A stretch of 64,000 bases of DNA, from contig JAEYRH010000016.1 in assembly GCA_023435705.1 (NCBI GenBank), positions 744,001 to 808,000 of the forward strand, written 5' to 3'. A program made the position numbers and the translations under genes. The notes under the pieces are model-generated. The model made no database searches and was not told the DNA's origin. It saw only the letters and a list, made by a program, of their open reading frames with translations. The DNA comes from Bacillota bacterium. GTDB taxonomy: Bacteria; Bacillota; Clostridia; Christensenellales; UMGS416. Shown piece by piece: positions 42,663 through 50,863 of the stretch (position 1 is the stretch's first letter; the number at the start of each line of letters is the position of its first letter).

Positions 42663-43159
42663 GTGGGCTCCCCCTTTGCGATTTGTATGATTTGATTGCA
42701 CGCCTCCTCCACGCCGCCGCTGTTGTCGACGATATGGTCGGCAAATTGCCGGTAGAGCGGCAGGCGGATTTGGTAGGTGCGGTTCAACGCCTCCACCCCG
42801 CACACATAAAGCGGCCGGGTGGAAAGGTCGATATCTGCTACGATTTGATGAATAGGCCTGTCCAAAAATAGGATCATGCCTGCCTGTCGCAGCAACTCCA
42901 TGTTTTTCGGCTGGGTCACCACACCGCCGCCGGTGGCGATCACCGCGCCGGTAATCGAACACACTTCTGCCAATGCATTTGTTTCACACTGCCGGAAATG
43001 GGCCTCCCCTTGCTCGAAAAGCTTGGGGATCGGTCCGAACCGCCTCTCGATCACCTCGTCCACGTCCACAAAAGGGCGGTTAAGCAACCGGGCTGTTTCG
43101 CGCCCCACAGTGGTCTTGCCACTGCCGGCCATGCCGATCAGGATCAGCGCGTTGCTCAT
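42659..43159 (-). CDS. aroK: shikimate kinase
   Basis: A 166-residue P-loop kinase that phosphorylates shikimate at O3. Walker A is GMAGSGKTTVGRETARLL (residues 8-25). The shikimate-binding DVDEVIERRFG and the FRQCETNALAEV segment (about residues 56-67) follow, then the GGGVV loop (about 77-81) and the lid RPLYVCG (about 117-123). The first glycine-loop residue is Ala (GMAGSGKT), which is common. It overlaps aroE upstream and aroQ downstream by 4 bases each, so translation is likely coupled. Confidence 0.95.
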   Translation of the reverse strand: MSNALILIGMAGSGKTTVGRETARLLNRPFVDVDEVIERRFGPIPKLFEQGEAHFRQCETNALAEVCSITGAVIATGGGVVTQPKNMELLRQAGMILFLDRPIHQIVADIDLSTRPLYVCGVEALNRTYQIRLPLYRQFADHIVDNSGGVEEACNQIIQIAKGEPT

Positions 43160-43974
43160 CGGCCCCCCCTCAATTCTCCATCCAACCTGAGATAAACCTC
43201 CCGCTCCACATCAGCGCCGATACTCCTCTTGTGCCAGATCTCCCTGGCACGCACGGCTTGTGCCGCCAGCATCATGAGCCCGTCGGCTGTGCAGCAGCCA
43301 AGCTGTTTGGCATGCTGGATAAGCACCGTCTCCCTGGGATTATAGATCAAATCGGCCACGGCGGCAAATTGTCCGATCACCGCTTCCCCCACCGGGCAGC
43401 CATCCTCATTGGGATGCATGCCCACCGGAGTGCAGTTGACCAACAGACCTCCTGATACTCCTTGCAGCTCACAATACTCCACGGCTCGCAGACCTGGAAA
43501 CCGTGTGGCGGCATCTGATTTATCACGGCTTGCCAGAAAAACCTCTGCAGCACCGGCATCAACAAGCCATGCTGCCACGGCCCTGGCCGAGCCGCCCGAG
43601 CCCAGGATTGCGCAGCACTGCCCCTTCACCGATATGCCCGACGACGCCAGCATTGCGCCGAAGCCATGATAGTCGGTGTTGTGACCCATAAGCCCTCCGC
43701 CGGGCAGCAACTCCACCGTGTTCACCGCACCGATGGCAAACGCTTCGCGGGAAAGGATGACCATGCTATTCAGTGCTTCCAGTTTGTAGGGAATCGTGGC
43801 ATTCACGCCGTCGATGCCGTTTTCTCCAAGGCTGCGGAGGAATGGCTTCACCTGCTCCGGTTCCAGGGGCCGCAGCTCATAATCGCAGGGGATCCCAGCA
43901 ATCTCCGAGATCAGGGCGTGGATGCGGGGCGACAGGCTGTGCCCCAGGGGTTTTCCGATCAATGCGAAGCGCAT
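43156..43974 (-). CDS. aroE: shikimate dehydrogenase
   Basis: A 272-residue NADPH-dependent enzyme reducing 3-dehydroshikimate. The N-terminal substrate site is RFALIGKPLGHSLSPRIH (residues 2-19) and GVNATIPYKLEAL (about 57-69, with the catalytic Lys). GHNTDYHGF (about 98-106) has the catalytic Asp. The nucleotide loop is ILGSGGSARAVAAWLV (about 123-138). NCTPVGMHP (about 180-188) is also typical. A small palindromic repeat precedes it and supplies the apparent ribosome site GGAGTGAT. Confidence 0.95.
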   Translation of the reverse strand: MRFALIGKPLGHSLSPRIHALISEIAGIPCDYELRPLEPEQVKPFLRSLGENGIDGVNATIPYKLEALNSMVILSREAFAIGAVNTVELLPGGGLMGHNTDYHGFGAMLASSGISVKGQCCAILGSGGSARAVAAWLVDAGAAEVFLASRDKSDAATRFPGLRAVEYCELQGVSGGLLVNCTPVGMHPNEDGCPVGEAVIGQFAAVADLIYNPRETVLIQHAKQLGCCTADGLMMLAAQAVRAREIWHKRSIGADVEREVYLRLDGELRGGR

Positions 43975-43978
43975 AACA

Positions 43979-44030
43979 TCACTCCGGCGGCTTCGCCGCC
44001 ACCTCCCTCATTTACTCCCACCGATTTAGG
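43979..44030. repeat. shorter, degenerate copy of the intergenic palindromic repeat
   Basis: ACTCCGGCGGCTTCGCCGCC followed by ACCTCCCTCA resembles the left half of the element at 34858-34973 (ACTCC, GC-rich hairpin with TTCG loop, CACCTCCCTC). The second half is lost or diverged. It lies between pheA and aroE and ends 5 bases before the aroE start codon. Confidence 0.6.
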
Positions 44031-44035
44031 CGTTG

Positions 44036-45151
44036 TCACCCCTCCCACTTTTTGTAATTCCCCAAGATCAGAATGCTCCTACAGTTCTCCCCGGCCTCCT
44101 TCAATGCTTCCTGTACGGCAGGTTCTGTCAGGTTTCCATTAAAATCCATATGGAAACAATATTGCCACGGCGAGCCTGGCACCGGCCGGGAAACAAGGTT
44201 CATCAGGTTGATGCCCCGGTCGGCAAAAGCCCGCAAGGCTCCATAGAGTGTGCCAGGCCGGTGCTCCACCACAAACACAGCAGAAATCTTGTCCGCTCCC
44301 TCGAAAGGCATGTCAGAGCCGGACACGATGGCAAAGCGGGTGAAGTTGGCCGGATTATCCTGGATGTCATGTGCCAGCGGCACAAGACCGTGGAGCTTCC
44401 CGGCCTGCTCGGATGCAATGGCTGCCACCGAAATATCTTCCCGGCGGGCTACCTCGGCGGCAGCACCGGCGGTGCTTGAGAATGCCGCAGTATCGTAACC
44501 TTTACGCAGAATGAATTGCCGGCATTGCTCCAGCGGCTGCGGATGAGACAACACCATGCGGATATCACTTGCCACCGCGCCGGGCACCGCAAGCAGGCAG
44601 TGGCGCACTGGCATCACCGTTTCGCCAACAATGCGCACGGAGCCCTTCGCCAGCAGGTCTGTCACGGCAAACACGCCGCCTGTCAAGGAGTTTTCCACCG
44701 GAAGGATGCCGTAACGGCACTGGCCGCGAGTCACGGCCTCCACAGCGTCTTCGAAGCTCACAAACGGCACGGTACGGGCGTCGGGGCCGAAGTGACGCCC
44801 CAGTGCCTCATGGCTGAAGGAGCCTTCCGGGCCCAGATAGGCCACCGACTCCACGGTGGGAAACGCAGGCCTGTCATCATGAGAAGCCAGCAGCGCATTC
44901 TGTTGCAGCAACCGGCTTTCAGCCATGATGCCCTCAAAGAACCGCCGCAGCCCCGGTTTCAGGTTTTCATCTTCCGCTGAGGCTTCGGCTGCGGCAATCA
45001 CTGCCCGCTCCCGGCCCATGTCCAGCACCGGCAGGTTGTTCTGTCTTTTATACTCCGACACTGCCACGGAAAGCGCCATCCGCCTTTGAAAGAGTGTGGA
45101 GAGTTGTCTGTCGATATCGTCAATCTGGCTGCGGATTTCACCCAAGTCCAT
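44036..45151 (-). CDS. pheA: bifunctional chorismate mutase / prephenate dehydratase
   Basis: A 371-residue fusion. Residues 1-85 are an AroQ-type chorismate mutase (IRSQIDDIDRQLSTLFQRRMALSVAVSEYKRQN). Residues 100-275 are prephenate dehydratase (VAYLGPEGSFSHEALGRHFG, about 104-123; YGILPVENSLTGGVFAVTDLL, about 158-178). Residues 285-365 are a phenylalanine-binding ACT domain (SAVFVVEHRPGTLYGALRAFADRGINLMNLVSRPVPGSPWQYCFHMDFNG), including ESRP-like LVSRP. It yields phenylpyruvate for phenylalanine, with feedback control expected through ACT. It starts directly after the aroC stop with no gap. Confidence 0.95.
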   Translation of the reverse strand: MDLGEIRSQIDDIDRQLSTLFQRRMALSVAVSEYKRQNNLPVLDMGRERAVIAAAEASAEDENLKPGLRRFFEGIMAESRLLQQNALLASHDDRPAFPTVESVAYLGPEGSFSHEALGRHFGPDARTVPFVSFEDAVEAVTRGQCRYGILPVENSLTGGVFAVTDLLAKGSVRIVGETVMPVRHCLLAVPGAVASDIRMVLSHPQPLEQCRQFILRKGYDTAAFSSTAGAAAEVARREDISVAAIASEQAGKLHGLVPLAHDIQDNPANFTRFAIVSGSDMPFEGADKISAVFVVEHRPGTLYGALRAFADRGINLMNLVSRPVPGSPWQYCFHMDFNGNLTEPAVQEALKEAGENCRSILILGNYKKWEG

Positions 45152-46246
45152 TTATGGCCTCCAAACCGGCTCAATATCCATCCATGCGTCCAGCAGCGCC
45201 AACGCCGCCGCGGCCTCCACCACCGGCACGGCGCGTGGCACGATGCAGGGGTCGTGGCGGCCATGGATTGTGATATCCTGTTCTTTCATTGTGGTCAGGT
45301 TCACTGTGCGCTGAGGTTTGGCGATGGAGGGTGTGGGCTTGATTGCCACGGAAAACACCATTGGCATGCCGGTGGTGATGCCGCCAAGCAATCCGCCATT
45401 GCGGTTTGTAGTGGTGCGGATTGCACCGTCTTGCACCATATAGGTGTCGTTCGCCTGGCTGCCAGTCATGGAGGCCAGCGCGAAACCATCGCCGAATTGC
45501 ACGCCCTTCACCGCTGGAATCGCAAAGAGCAGCGAAGCCAACCGGCTTTCCATGCCGTCCATCATCGGTGAACCGATGCCTGCAGGCAAGCCCACCACGG
45601 CTGTTTCGATCTGACCGCCCAGCGAGTCGCAGTCCAGCCGTGCCTTTTCGATGGCCTCCAGCATGGCGGCAGCGGCGCTTTGCTCCAGTGTCGGGATGGC
45701 GGAGCCTGCCAGGTTGCGGAGAAGGGATTCATCAATGCGTGCACTGTCCCAATCGCAGTCAGTGATGGGGCCGATGCGCCGGATGTGGGAGCCGATGGTA
45801 ACGCCCCGCGCAGCAAGCACCTGCGCAGCCAGCGCACCGGCTGCCACCACCGGGGCTGTCAGCCTGCCGGATAAGTGGCCGCCACCACGGAAATCCTCCG
45901 CTCCCCGGTAACGCACATGAGCCGGATAATCCGCATGGCCTGGCCGGGGCAGCTCCATTTGCTCCGGATAGCTGGCCGAATGCTGGTCGGTGTTACGGAT
46001 CAACAAACTCAGAGGCGAGCCGGTCATCATGCCGTTGCGCATGCCGCTCAGCACCTCCACAACATCGGGCTCGCTGCGGCGGGTGGCATAGGCCTTACCA
46101 CCAGCAGCCCGACGAGCCATCTGCCCTTCCAGTTCGGCCATGTCCGGCGCAAAGCCTGCCGGAAGCCCGTCCACTATAGCACCAATGGCTGGCCCATGAG
46201 ACTCGCCGAAAATGCTGATTCTGATGTTCTTACCCCAGGTGCTGCT
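45152..46246 (-). CDS. aroC: chorismate synthase
   Basis: A 364-residue FMN-dependent lyase making chorismate from EPSP. ATG 46246 follows GGAGGGGTTTTCG. Signatures are WGKNIRISIFGESHGPAIGAIVDGLPAG (residues 5-32), the RRSEPDVVEVLSG block (about 53-65), HADYPAHVRYRGAEDFRGGGHLSGRLTA (about 98-125) and NRNGGLLGGITTGMPMVFSVAIKPTPSIAKPQRTV (about 284-318). It overlaps aroA by 17 bases and abuts pheA. Reduced flavin must come from another system. Confidence 0.96.
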   Translation of the reverse strand, partial: SSTWGKNIRISIFGESHGPAIGAIVDGLPAGFAPDMAELEGQMARRAAGGKAYATRRSEPDVVEVLSGMRNGMMTGSPLSLLIRNTDQHSASYPEQMELPRPGHADYPAHVRYRGAEDFRGGGHLSGRLTAPVVAAGALAAQVLAARGVTIGSHIRRIGPITDCDWDSARIDESLLRNLAGSAIPTLEQSAAAAMLEAIEKARLDCDSLGGQIETAVVGLPAGIGSPMMDGMESRLASLLFAIPAVKGVQFGDGFALASMTGSQANDTYMVQDGAIRTTTNRNGGLLGGITTGMPMVFSVAIKPTPSIAKPQRTVNLTTMKEQDITIHGRHDPCIVPRAVPVVEAAAALALLDAWMDIEPVWRP

Positions 46247-47525
46247 CATCGAAAACCCCTCCCAAAAGCCGGAAAGCATCCCAGAACCCCGGCCAGGACT
46301 TTTTTACCGCCACATGGCCGGAAAGTATCACCGGGCCTGCACAGGCGTGTGAAACCGCTGCTGCCATCATCGCGATGCGGTGGTCATTGCAGGAATCCAC
46401 CGTGCCTCCGGTCAAATGATCTTTTCCACGGATGATCATGCCGTCTTCAGTCTCCGTCACATCAGCGCCAAGACCATTGAGACAATCGGCGATGGCAGCA
46501 ATGCGGTCGCTTTCCTTATCCCGGAGACGTCGCCCGCCTGTAATGCGGCTCTCGCCCTCTGCCACAGCCATGGCCGCCGCGATTGCAGGAGCCAGATCCG
46601 GGCACTGTGACACATCCGCCGATATTGCATGAAGGCTGGATGGCCTTGCAGTGAGGGCATCCCCCTCCCACACCAGCGCACCGCCCATTTCCCGGAAAAT
46701 AGTCTGTATGGCGCGGTCGCCCTGAGCACTGCCACAATCCAGGCCAGTCAATATAACCGGCCCGCTCAGCAATCCCATCAGCAACAGGAACGCTGCCTGT
46801 GACCAATCGCCCTCCACCGAGAGGCATTGCGGCTGAAATGCTTGCTTGCCTACCACTTGGTAGAGCACACCGCGTTGCCGCTCACCGACCACAACGCCAA
46901 AGCGACGCAACATGTCCAGAGTGATGTCCACATAAGGCAGTGATTCCAGCTTACCCTTCACCATAACGGTGGAGGGGCCGGGCAGCAGCGGCAGCGCAAG
47001 CAATAGCCCAGTGACAAACTGGGAGCTCACATTGCCCGGCACAACATAGCGACCTGGTTTTAGGCAGCCCTGCGCTTTGAGCGGAAAGCCACCGTCTATC
47101 TGATCGAAAACGATACCATTCTCCTTGCACAACTGCTCGTAGGGCCCAAGCGACCGCTGGCCCAGCCTCCCGGAGCCGGTGAACTGGGCCCCGCCGGCCA
47201 CCGCCAGCGCCACAGGGATCAAAAACCGCAATGTGGAACCAGACTCGCCGCAGTCAATGAGCGGCATCTCGGCTGGTTCATCAATCCCATGGATGATCAC
47301 AGTGTACCTGCCGCTCTCATCCTGCTCCAATCGGATCTCCGCGCCAAATGCCCGCATCGCGCCGACAGTTGCCGCGATGTCTTGCGACATCTCAAGATTG
47401 GAAATCCGGCTTTCACCCTTGGCCAGAGCAGCAGCGATGACCGCCCGGTGGGCCACACTTTTTGACGGCGGCACTGCAAGCATGCCGCTCAACGGCCCCG
47501 GTTGAATCGCAATCGCCGCGCTCAC
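46230..47525 (-). CDS. aroA: 3-phosphoshikimate 1-carboxyvinyltransferase (EPSP synthase)
   Basis: A 431-residue two-domain enzyme joining shikimate-3-phosphate and PEP. It starts at GTG 47525, which overlaps the aroB stop (GTGA) with GGGGAG upstream. Conserved parts are PPSKSVAHRAVIAAALAKG (about residues 18-36), CGESGSTLRFLIPVALA (about 93-109; G96-type glycine loop written ESGSTLRF, where class I enzymes often have NAGTA), GSGRLGQRSLGP (about 116-127) and RITGGRRLRDKESDRI (about 334-349). ESGSTLRF is the class II (glyphosate-tolerant-type) pattern as I recall it. Confidence 0.95.
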   Translation of the reverse strand: MSAAIAIQPGPLSGMLAVPPSKSVAHRAVIAAALAKGESRISNLEMSQDIAATVGAMRAFGAEIRLEQDESGRYTVIIHGIDEPAEMPLIDCGESGSTLRFLIPVALAVAGGAQFTGSGRLGQRSLGPYEQLCKENGIVFDQIDGGFPLKAQGCLKPGRYVVPGNVSSQFVTGLLLALPLLPGPSTVMVKGKLESLPYVDITLDMLRRFGVVVGERQRGVLYQVVGKQAFQPQCLSVEGDWSQAAFLLLMGLLSGPVILTGLDCGSAQGDRAIQTIFREMGGALVWEGDALTARPSSLHAISADVSQCPDLAPAIAAAMAVAEGESRITGGRRLRDKESDRIAAIADCLNGLGADVTETEDGMIIRGKDHLTGGTVDSCNDHRIAMMAAAVSHACAGPVILSGHVAVKKSWPGFWDAFRLLGGVFDEQHLG

Positions 47526-48589
47526 AAAAATCTCCCCAATTCTTCAGTCTGGATTGTGTGCAGGAAGTGGCTGCCGATCTGCTTTAAGAGCACCAGTGTA
47601 ATCATGCCTCCACGGACCTTTTTATCTCTCAGGATGACATCCAGCAGGCTTTCGCGGGAGACCTCAGGCAACTCCACCGGCAAGCCAAATTTCAAACATA
47701 ATCCCGCAAGCCGTTCTGCTGTGCCGGGCTCAGTCAGGCCCAGCCCCTCGCTGATCCGCGTGATGTGGCACATACCCCTGGACACCGCCTCACCGTGGGT
47801 GAGACCTGTAAAACCGGCTTGCTGCTCCAACGCGTGGCCAATTGTGTGACCGAAATTGAGCATCATACGGGGGCCGTTGTCCTTCTCATCCCGCTGCACC
47901 ACATCGCGCTTGATCAACAGGTTTTCGCGGATCACATCCGGCATGTGCTTGCGCAGCTCCTCTCGGCCGGCAAACCGCTCCAGCTTGCGGAACAACCCTT
48001 CATCGGCAATGGCGGCATGTTTGATCACCTCGGCCATGCCGCAGGCAAACTGCTCGTCCGGCAGCGTATCCAGTGTATCGGGGTCAACCAGCACAAACAT
48101 GGGCTGGTGGAAAGCACCCACCAGATTTTTCCCCTCGGGAATGTCCACTGCCACCTTGCCGCCGATGGAGCTATCCACCTGCGCAAGCAGCGTGGTTGGC
48201 ACCTGCGCATAACGCATCCCCCGTAAAAACGTGGCTGCAGCCATACCCCCCAAATCGCCCACTACGCCGCCGCCCACCGTGAGCACAAAGTCGGAGCGGC
48301 TCAAGCCTTGTTTGGCCATTTGAGAATACAGGCCAAAGAGCACATCGGCTGTCTTGGATTGCTCACCCGGCGGCACCGCTTCCACATGGAAGGCCGCGCC
48401 GGCGGCATGAAGGGAGGCCTCCACGGCCTTGCCGTAGACTGTCCACACCGTCTGGTCGGTCACAACAAACACCCGCGCGCCGGGTGCTGCTTCCGCCAAC
48501 CGTTCGCCCACCATATTGAGCGATCCGCGCTTGATCGTCACAGGGTATTTGTGACTGCCGATTTTCACTTGCAAGGGAAGATGGATCAT
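47522..48589 (-). CDS. aroB: 3-dehydroquinate synthase
   Basis: A 355-residue NAD- and zinc-dependent enzyme converting DAHP to 3-dehydroquinate. ATG 48589 follows GGAGGAACGGTT. Key motifs are VVTDQTVWTVYG (about residues 42-53), LTVGGGVVGDLGGMAAATFLRGMRYAQVPTTLLAQVDSSIGGKVAVD (about 102-148), the metal region GMAEVIKHAAIAD (about 182-194), RMMLNFGHTIGHALEQ (about 249-264) and THGEAVSRGM (about 272-281). It overlaps tyrA and aroA by 4 bases each. Confidence 0.96.
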   Translation of the reverse strand: MIHLPLQVKIGSHKYPVTIKRGSLNMVGERLAEAAPGARVFVVTDQTVWTVYGKAVEASLHAAGAAFHVEAVPPGEQSKTADVLFGLYSQMAKQGLSRSDFVLTVGGGVVGDLGGMAAATFLRGMRYAQVPTTLLAQVDSSIGGKVAVDIPEGKNLVGAFHQPMFVLVDPDTLDTLPDEQFACGMAEVIKHAAIADEGLFRKLERFAGREELRKHMPDVIRENLLIKRDVVQRDEKDNGPRMMLNFGHTIGHALEQQAGFTGLTHGEAVSRGMCHITRISEGLGLTEPGTAERLAGLCLKFGLPVELPEVSRESLLDVILRDKKVRGGMITLVLLKQIGSHFLHTIQTEELGRFL

Positions 48590-49461
48590 AACCGTTCCTC
48601 CTTCATCCGGGCAGCCTGCGCCAGCATGTCTGACAGACCCTGCCGGTCGCCTGCGGCAAGCAAGCGCTCCAACTCGTCCAGCTCCGTTCGCAGGGCTCTC
48701 ATCTCTGCGAGAAGCGCCGGTTGGTTCTCCACAAAGAGCTCCGCCCACATCGGTGCGTTAATCGCCGCAACCCGGCTCACATCGCGGTAGCTGCCCGCGG
48801 AAAAGGGCAGCGGGTCGCGCTCCCCTGCGGCCAATACATAAGCTACGGCCAGTGCATGGGGCAATTGGCTCGTGAAGGCGATCATCTGGTCATGCTCAAT
48901 CGGGTCAGCCAGCACGATAGAGCCTGCGCCCAGTGCCCCGGCAAACCTTTTTACCAACTCAATATGATACACTGAATTGCACTCTATTGGCGTAATAATA
49001 TAGTTGCATTTGTCAAAGAGAGTCTCAACTGCATATTGGTAACCGGATCGCTCCCGACCTGCCATCGGATGGGCGGGCACGAAGCCCACATCAGGCCGAA
49101 GGTGCGGCAGCAGGCCATCGATCACCTGCTGCTTCACACCACAGATGTCGGTGACAACCGCACCCTGTTTATAGTGCGGCATATTGTCCACGATGAAGCG
49201 AACAGCCACCTCAGGGTTAAGACACACCACCGTGAGATCGGCGTCATGGATGGCCTCGACAGGGTCGGTCGTGGCATGGTCCAGAACCCCTTCGTCCAAT
49301 ATGGCCTGCAATGCTGCAATGTTGCGACCATAGCCAGTCACAATGGCCCCGGTGCCTCGCTTCAGAGCTTTGGCGAAGGAACCACCCATCAGGCCAAGGC
49401 CAATGATTGTGATCTTCAGACCCTCCACGCCCCCATCAGGAGCAATCTCCCTCAGCGCCAT
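48586..49461 (-). CDS. tyrA: prephenate dehydrogenase
   Basis: A 291-residue NAD(P)-dependent enzyme of the tyrosine branch. The nucleotide loop is ITIIGLGLMGGSFAKAL (about residues 17-33). VVTDICGVKQQVIDGL (about 101-116), GFVPAHPMAGRERSGYQYA (about 126-144) and FTSQLPHALAVAYV (about 205-218) carry the conserved His residues. QLPH.A and the later GSYRDVSRVAA are diagnostic. No ACT domain follows. The start at 49461 overlaps aroF by 10 bases; the 14 residues before the nucleotide loop are unusual, so a later non-ATG start is possible. Confidence 0.93.
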   Translation of the reverse strand: MALREIAPDGGVEGLKITIIGLGLMGGSFAKALKRGTGAIVTGYGRNIAALQAILDEGVLDHATTDPVEAIHDADLTVVCLNPEVAVRFIVDNMPHYKQGAVVTDICGVKQQVIDGLLPHLRPDVGFVPAHPMAGRERSGYQYAVETLFDKCNYIITPIECNSVYHIELVKRFAGALGAGSIVLADPIEHDQMIAFTSQLPHALAVAYVLAAGERDPLPFSAGSYRDVSRVAAINAPMWAELFVENQPALLAEMRALRTELDELERLLAAGDRQGLSDMLAQAARMKEERL

Positions 49462-50501
49462 TGGGGCTGAACCCCCTTGCGGGGCGATAGTGTTTTGCCC
49501 TCAGTGCGGGCCAGCACCTCGATCTCGCCCATCAGCTTGTGGAACTTCTTGGGTTTCAAGGATTGCCCGCCATCGCTCATGGCGTGCTCCGGGTCGGGAT
49601 GCACTTCAATCAAAAGCCCGTTGGCGCCGGCCACCACGGCGGTTTTCGCCAGCGGCTCCACCAGCCACCAGATGCCGCCGGCGTGGCTGGGGTCCACAAA
49701 AATGGGCAGGTGACTGAGTCTCCGCACCACCGGAACGGCGCTGATGTCAAGTGTGTTGCGGGTGTATTTTTCAAAGGTGCGGATGCCACGCTCGCACAGG
49801 ATCACGTTTTCATTGCCGCCGGCCATCACATATTCGGCGCTCATCAGCCACTCTTCCAACGTAGCGGAGAGCCCGCGCTTGATCATTACGGGCTTGTTGA
49901 TGTGCCCCAATTCCTTGAGCAGCGCAAAGTTCTGCATGTTGCGGGCACCCACCTGGATGATGTCGATGTCCTGCAAGAAAGAATCCAATGCGCTCAGATC
50001 CAGGATCTCGCTGACAAGCCCAAGGCCTGTCTCCTGTTTTGCAACCTTCAATATCTCGATGCCTTCCTGCCCCAACCCCTGGAAGCTATACGGCGAGCTC
50101 CGGGGCTTGTAGGCCCCGCCCCGCAGGAAGTGGGCACCGGCCTCCTTCACACTGCGAGCCACCGCCACCATCTGCTCCTCACTCTCTACGGCGCAGGGAC
50201 CGGCCACCACGGTGAACACGCTGCCGCCGATCTCCTGCCCGTTGGAGCGGATCACCGTATCCTCCGGGTGGAACATGCGGTTGGCCCTCTTGTATGGCTC
50301 CTGGATGCGCATGACCCTGAGAACGATTTCGTTGGATTCAATGGGTGTATCCATGATGGCGCTGGTGTCACCCAGCACGTGCAGCACCGTGTAATCAAGG
50401 CCCACTGACCGCTCGACGGTCACGCCGCCCATGCCGCGCACCAGGTTCTCCAGATCGACGATTTTGTTTTCCGGAGAATGGGGCTTGAGGATGATGATCA
50501 T
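49452..50501 (-). CDS. aroF: 3-deoxy-7-phosphoheptulonate synthase (DAHP synthase)
   Basis: A 349-residue type I-beta DAHP synthase, first enzyme of the pathway, condensing PEP and erythrose-4-phosphate. Residues 1-70 form the ferredoxin-like regulatory domain of this class (MIIILKPHSPENKIVDLENLVRGMGG). The barrel follows: VFTVVAGPCAVESEEQM (about 97-113), RGGAYKPRSSPYSFQGLGQEGIEIL (about 132-156), VGARNMQNFALLKELG (about 192-207), VMIKRGLSAT and RRLSHLPIFVDPSHAGG (about 274-290). First gene of the aromatic operon; GGGAGGAATCC precedes the ATG. It is expected to be inhibited by an aromatic end product through its N-terminal domain. Confidence 0.95.
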   Translation of the reverse strand: MIIILKPHSPENKIVDLENLVRGMGGVTVERSVGLDYTVLHVLGDTSAIMDTPIESNEIVLRVMRIQEPYKRANRMFHPEDTVIRSNGQEIGGSVFTVVAGPCAVESEEQMVAVARSVKEAGAHFLRGGAYKPRSSPYSFQGLGQEGIEILKVAKQETGLGLVSEILDLSALDSFLQDIDIIQVGARNMQNFALLKELGHINKPVMIKRGLSATLEEWLMSAEYVMAGGNENVILCERGIRTFEKYTRNTLDISAVPVVRRLSHLPIFVDPSHAGGIWWLVEPLAKTAVVAGANGLLIEVHPDPEHAMSDGGQSLKPKKFHKLMGEIEVLARTEGKTLSPRKGVQPQWR

Positions 50502-50549
50502 GATGGATTCCTCCCAATATTCATAACTTAATGAATGTTATACAAAAGA

Positions 50550-50568
50550 GGGACTCTTTTCGAGTCCC
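50550..50568 (-). terminator. terminator hairpin just upstream of aroF
   Basis: A 7-bp stem GGGACTC/GAGTCCC (50550-50556 with 50562-50568), followed on minus by TCTTTT. It may end the upstream transcription unit or act as an attenuator in the aro leader. No T-box consensus (TGGNACCGCG) was found before it. Confidence 0.75.
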
Positions 50569-50588
50569 CCATGCATTCTTTAATCCTA

Positions 50589-50816
50589 TTACGCCCGGTC
50601 AGACTCGCCGGCTTCTATATACACATGTAAATCTTCCGGCGCTAAAGTAGCCCCGGAAGCTAAAGTATGCGTATGAGCTGTGACCGAGCCGATTGTGTTC
50701 CACGAGGGAACCTCCGATTGGATCTTTACGATAGTATATTCCTGAAGGAAACAGTTGTCAACGCGATACACTCGACAAACTTCCGCTTTTTTGACCATAC
50801 AATCAATACTGAACAT
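50589..50816 (-). CDS. possible 75-residue small protein
   Basis: An open frame from ATG 50816 to a stop 20 bases before the terminator hairpin, lying 47 bases beyond the MarR-GNAT gene on the same strand. The product (starts MFSIDCMVKKAEVCRVYRVDN; Thr/His/Val-rich middle with TAHTHTLASGATLAPEDLHVYIEAG) has no membrane segment and resembles no family known to me. No clear Shine-Dalgarno is seen before the first or second ATG (50798). Its placement before a terminator is the main support. Confidence 0.4.
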   Translation of the reverse strand: MFSIDCMVKKAEVCRVYRVDNCFLQEYTIVKIQSEVPSWNTIGSVTAHTHTLASGATLAPEDLHVYIEAGESDRA

Positions 50817-50863
50817 GGCAGCCGGGATATCTGAAACGATGCCTGTGCATGATAAGTGGACGG

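Noticed and set aside
42663..42962. Upstream extension of the aroQ frame (100 extra codons)
   Set aside because: It is antisense-frame overlap with aroK, and the product is Arg/His-rich; ATG 42662 has a good ribosome site.
50569..50830. T-box or aromatic leader peptide before the aro operon
   Set aside because: No TGGNACCGCG box and no run of Phe, Tyr or Trp codons.
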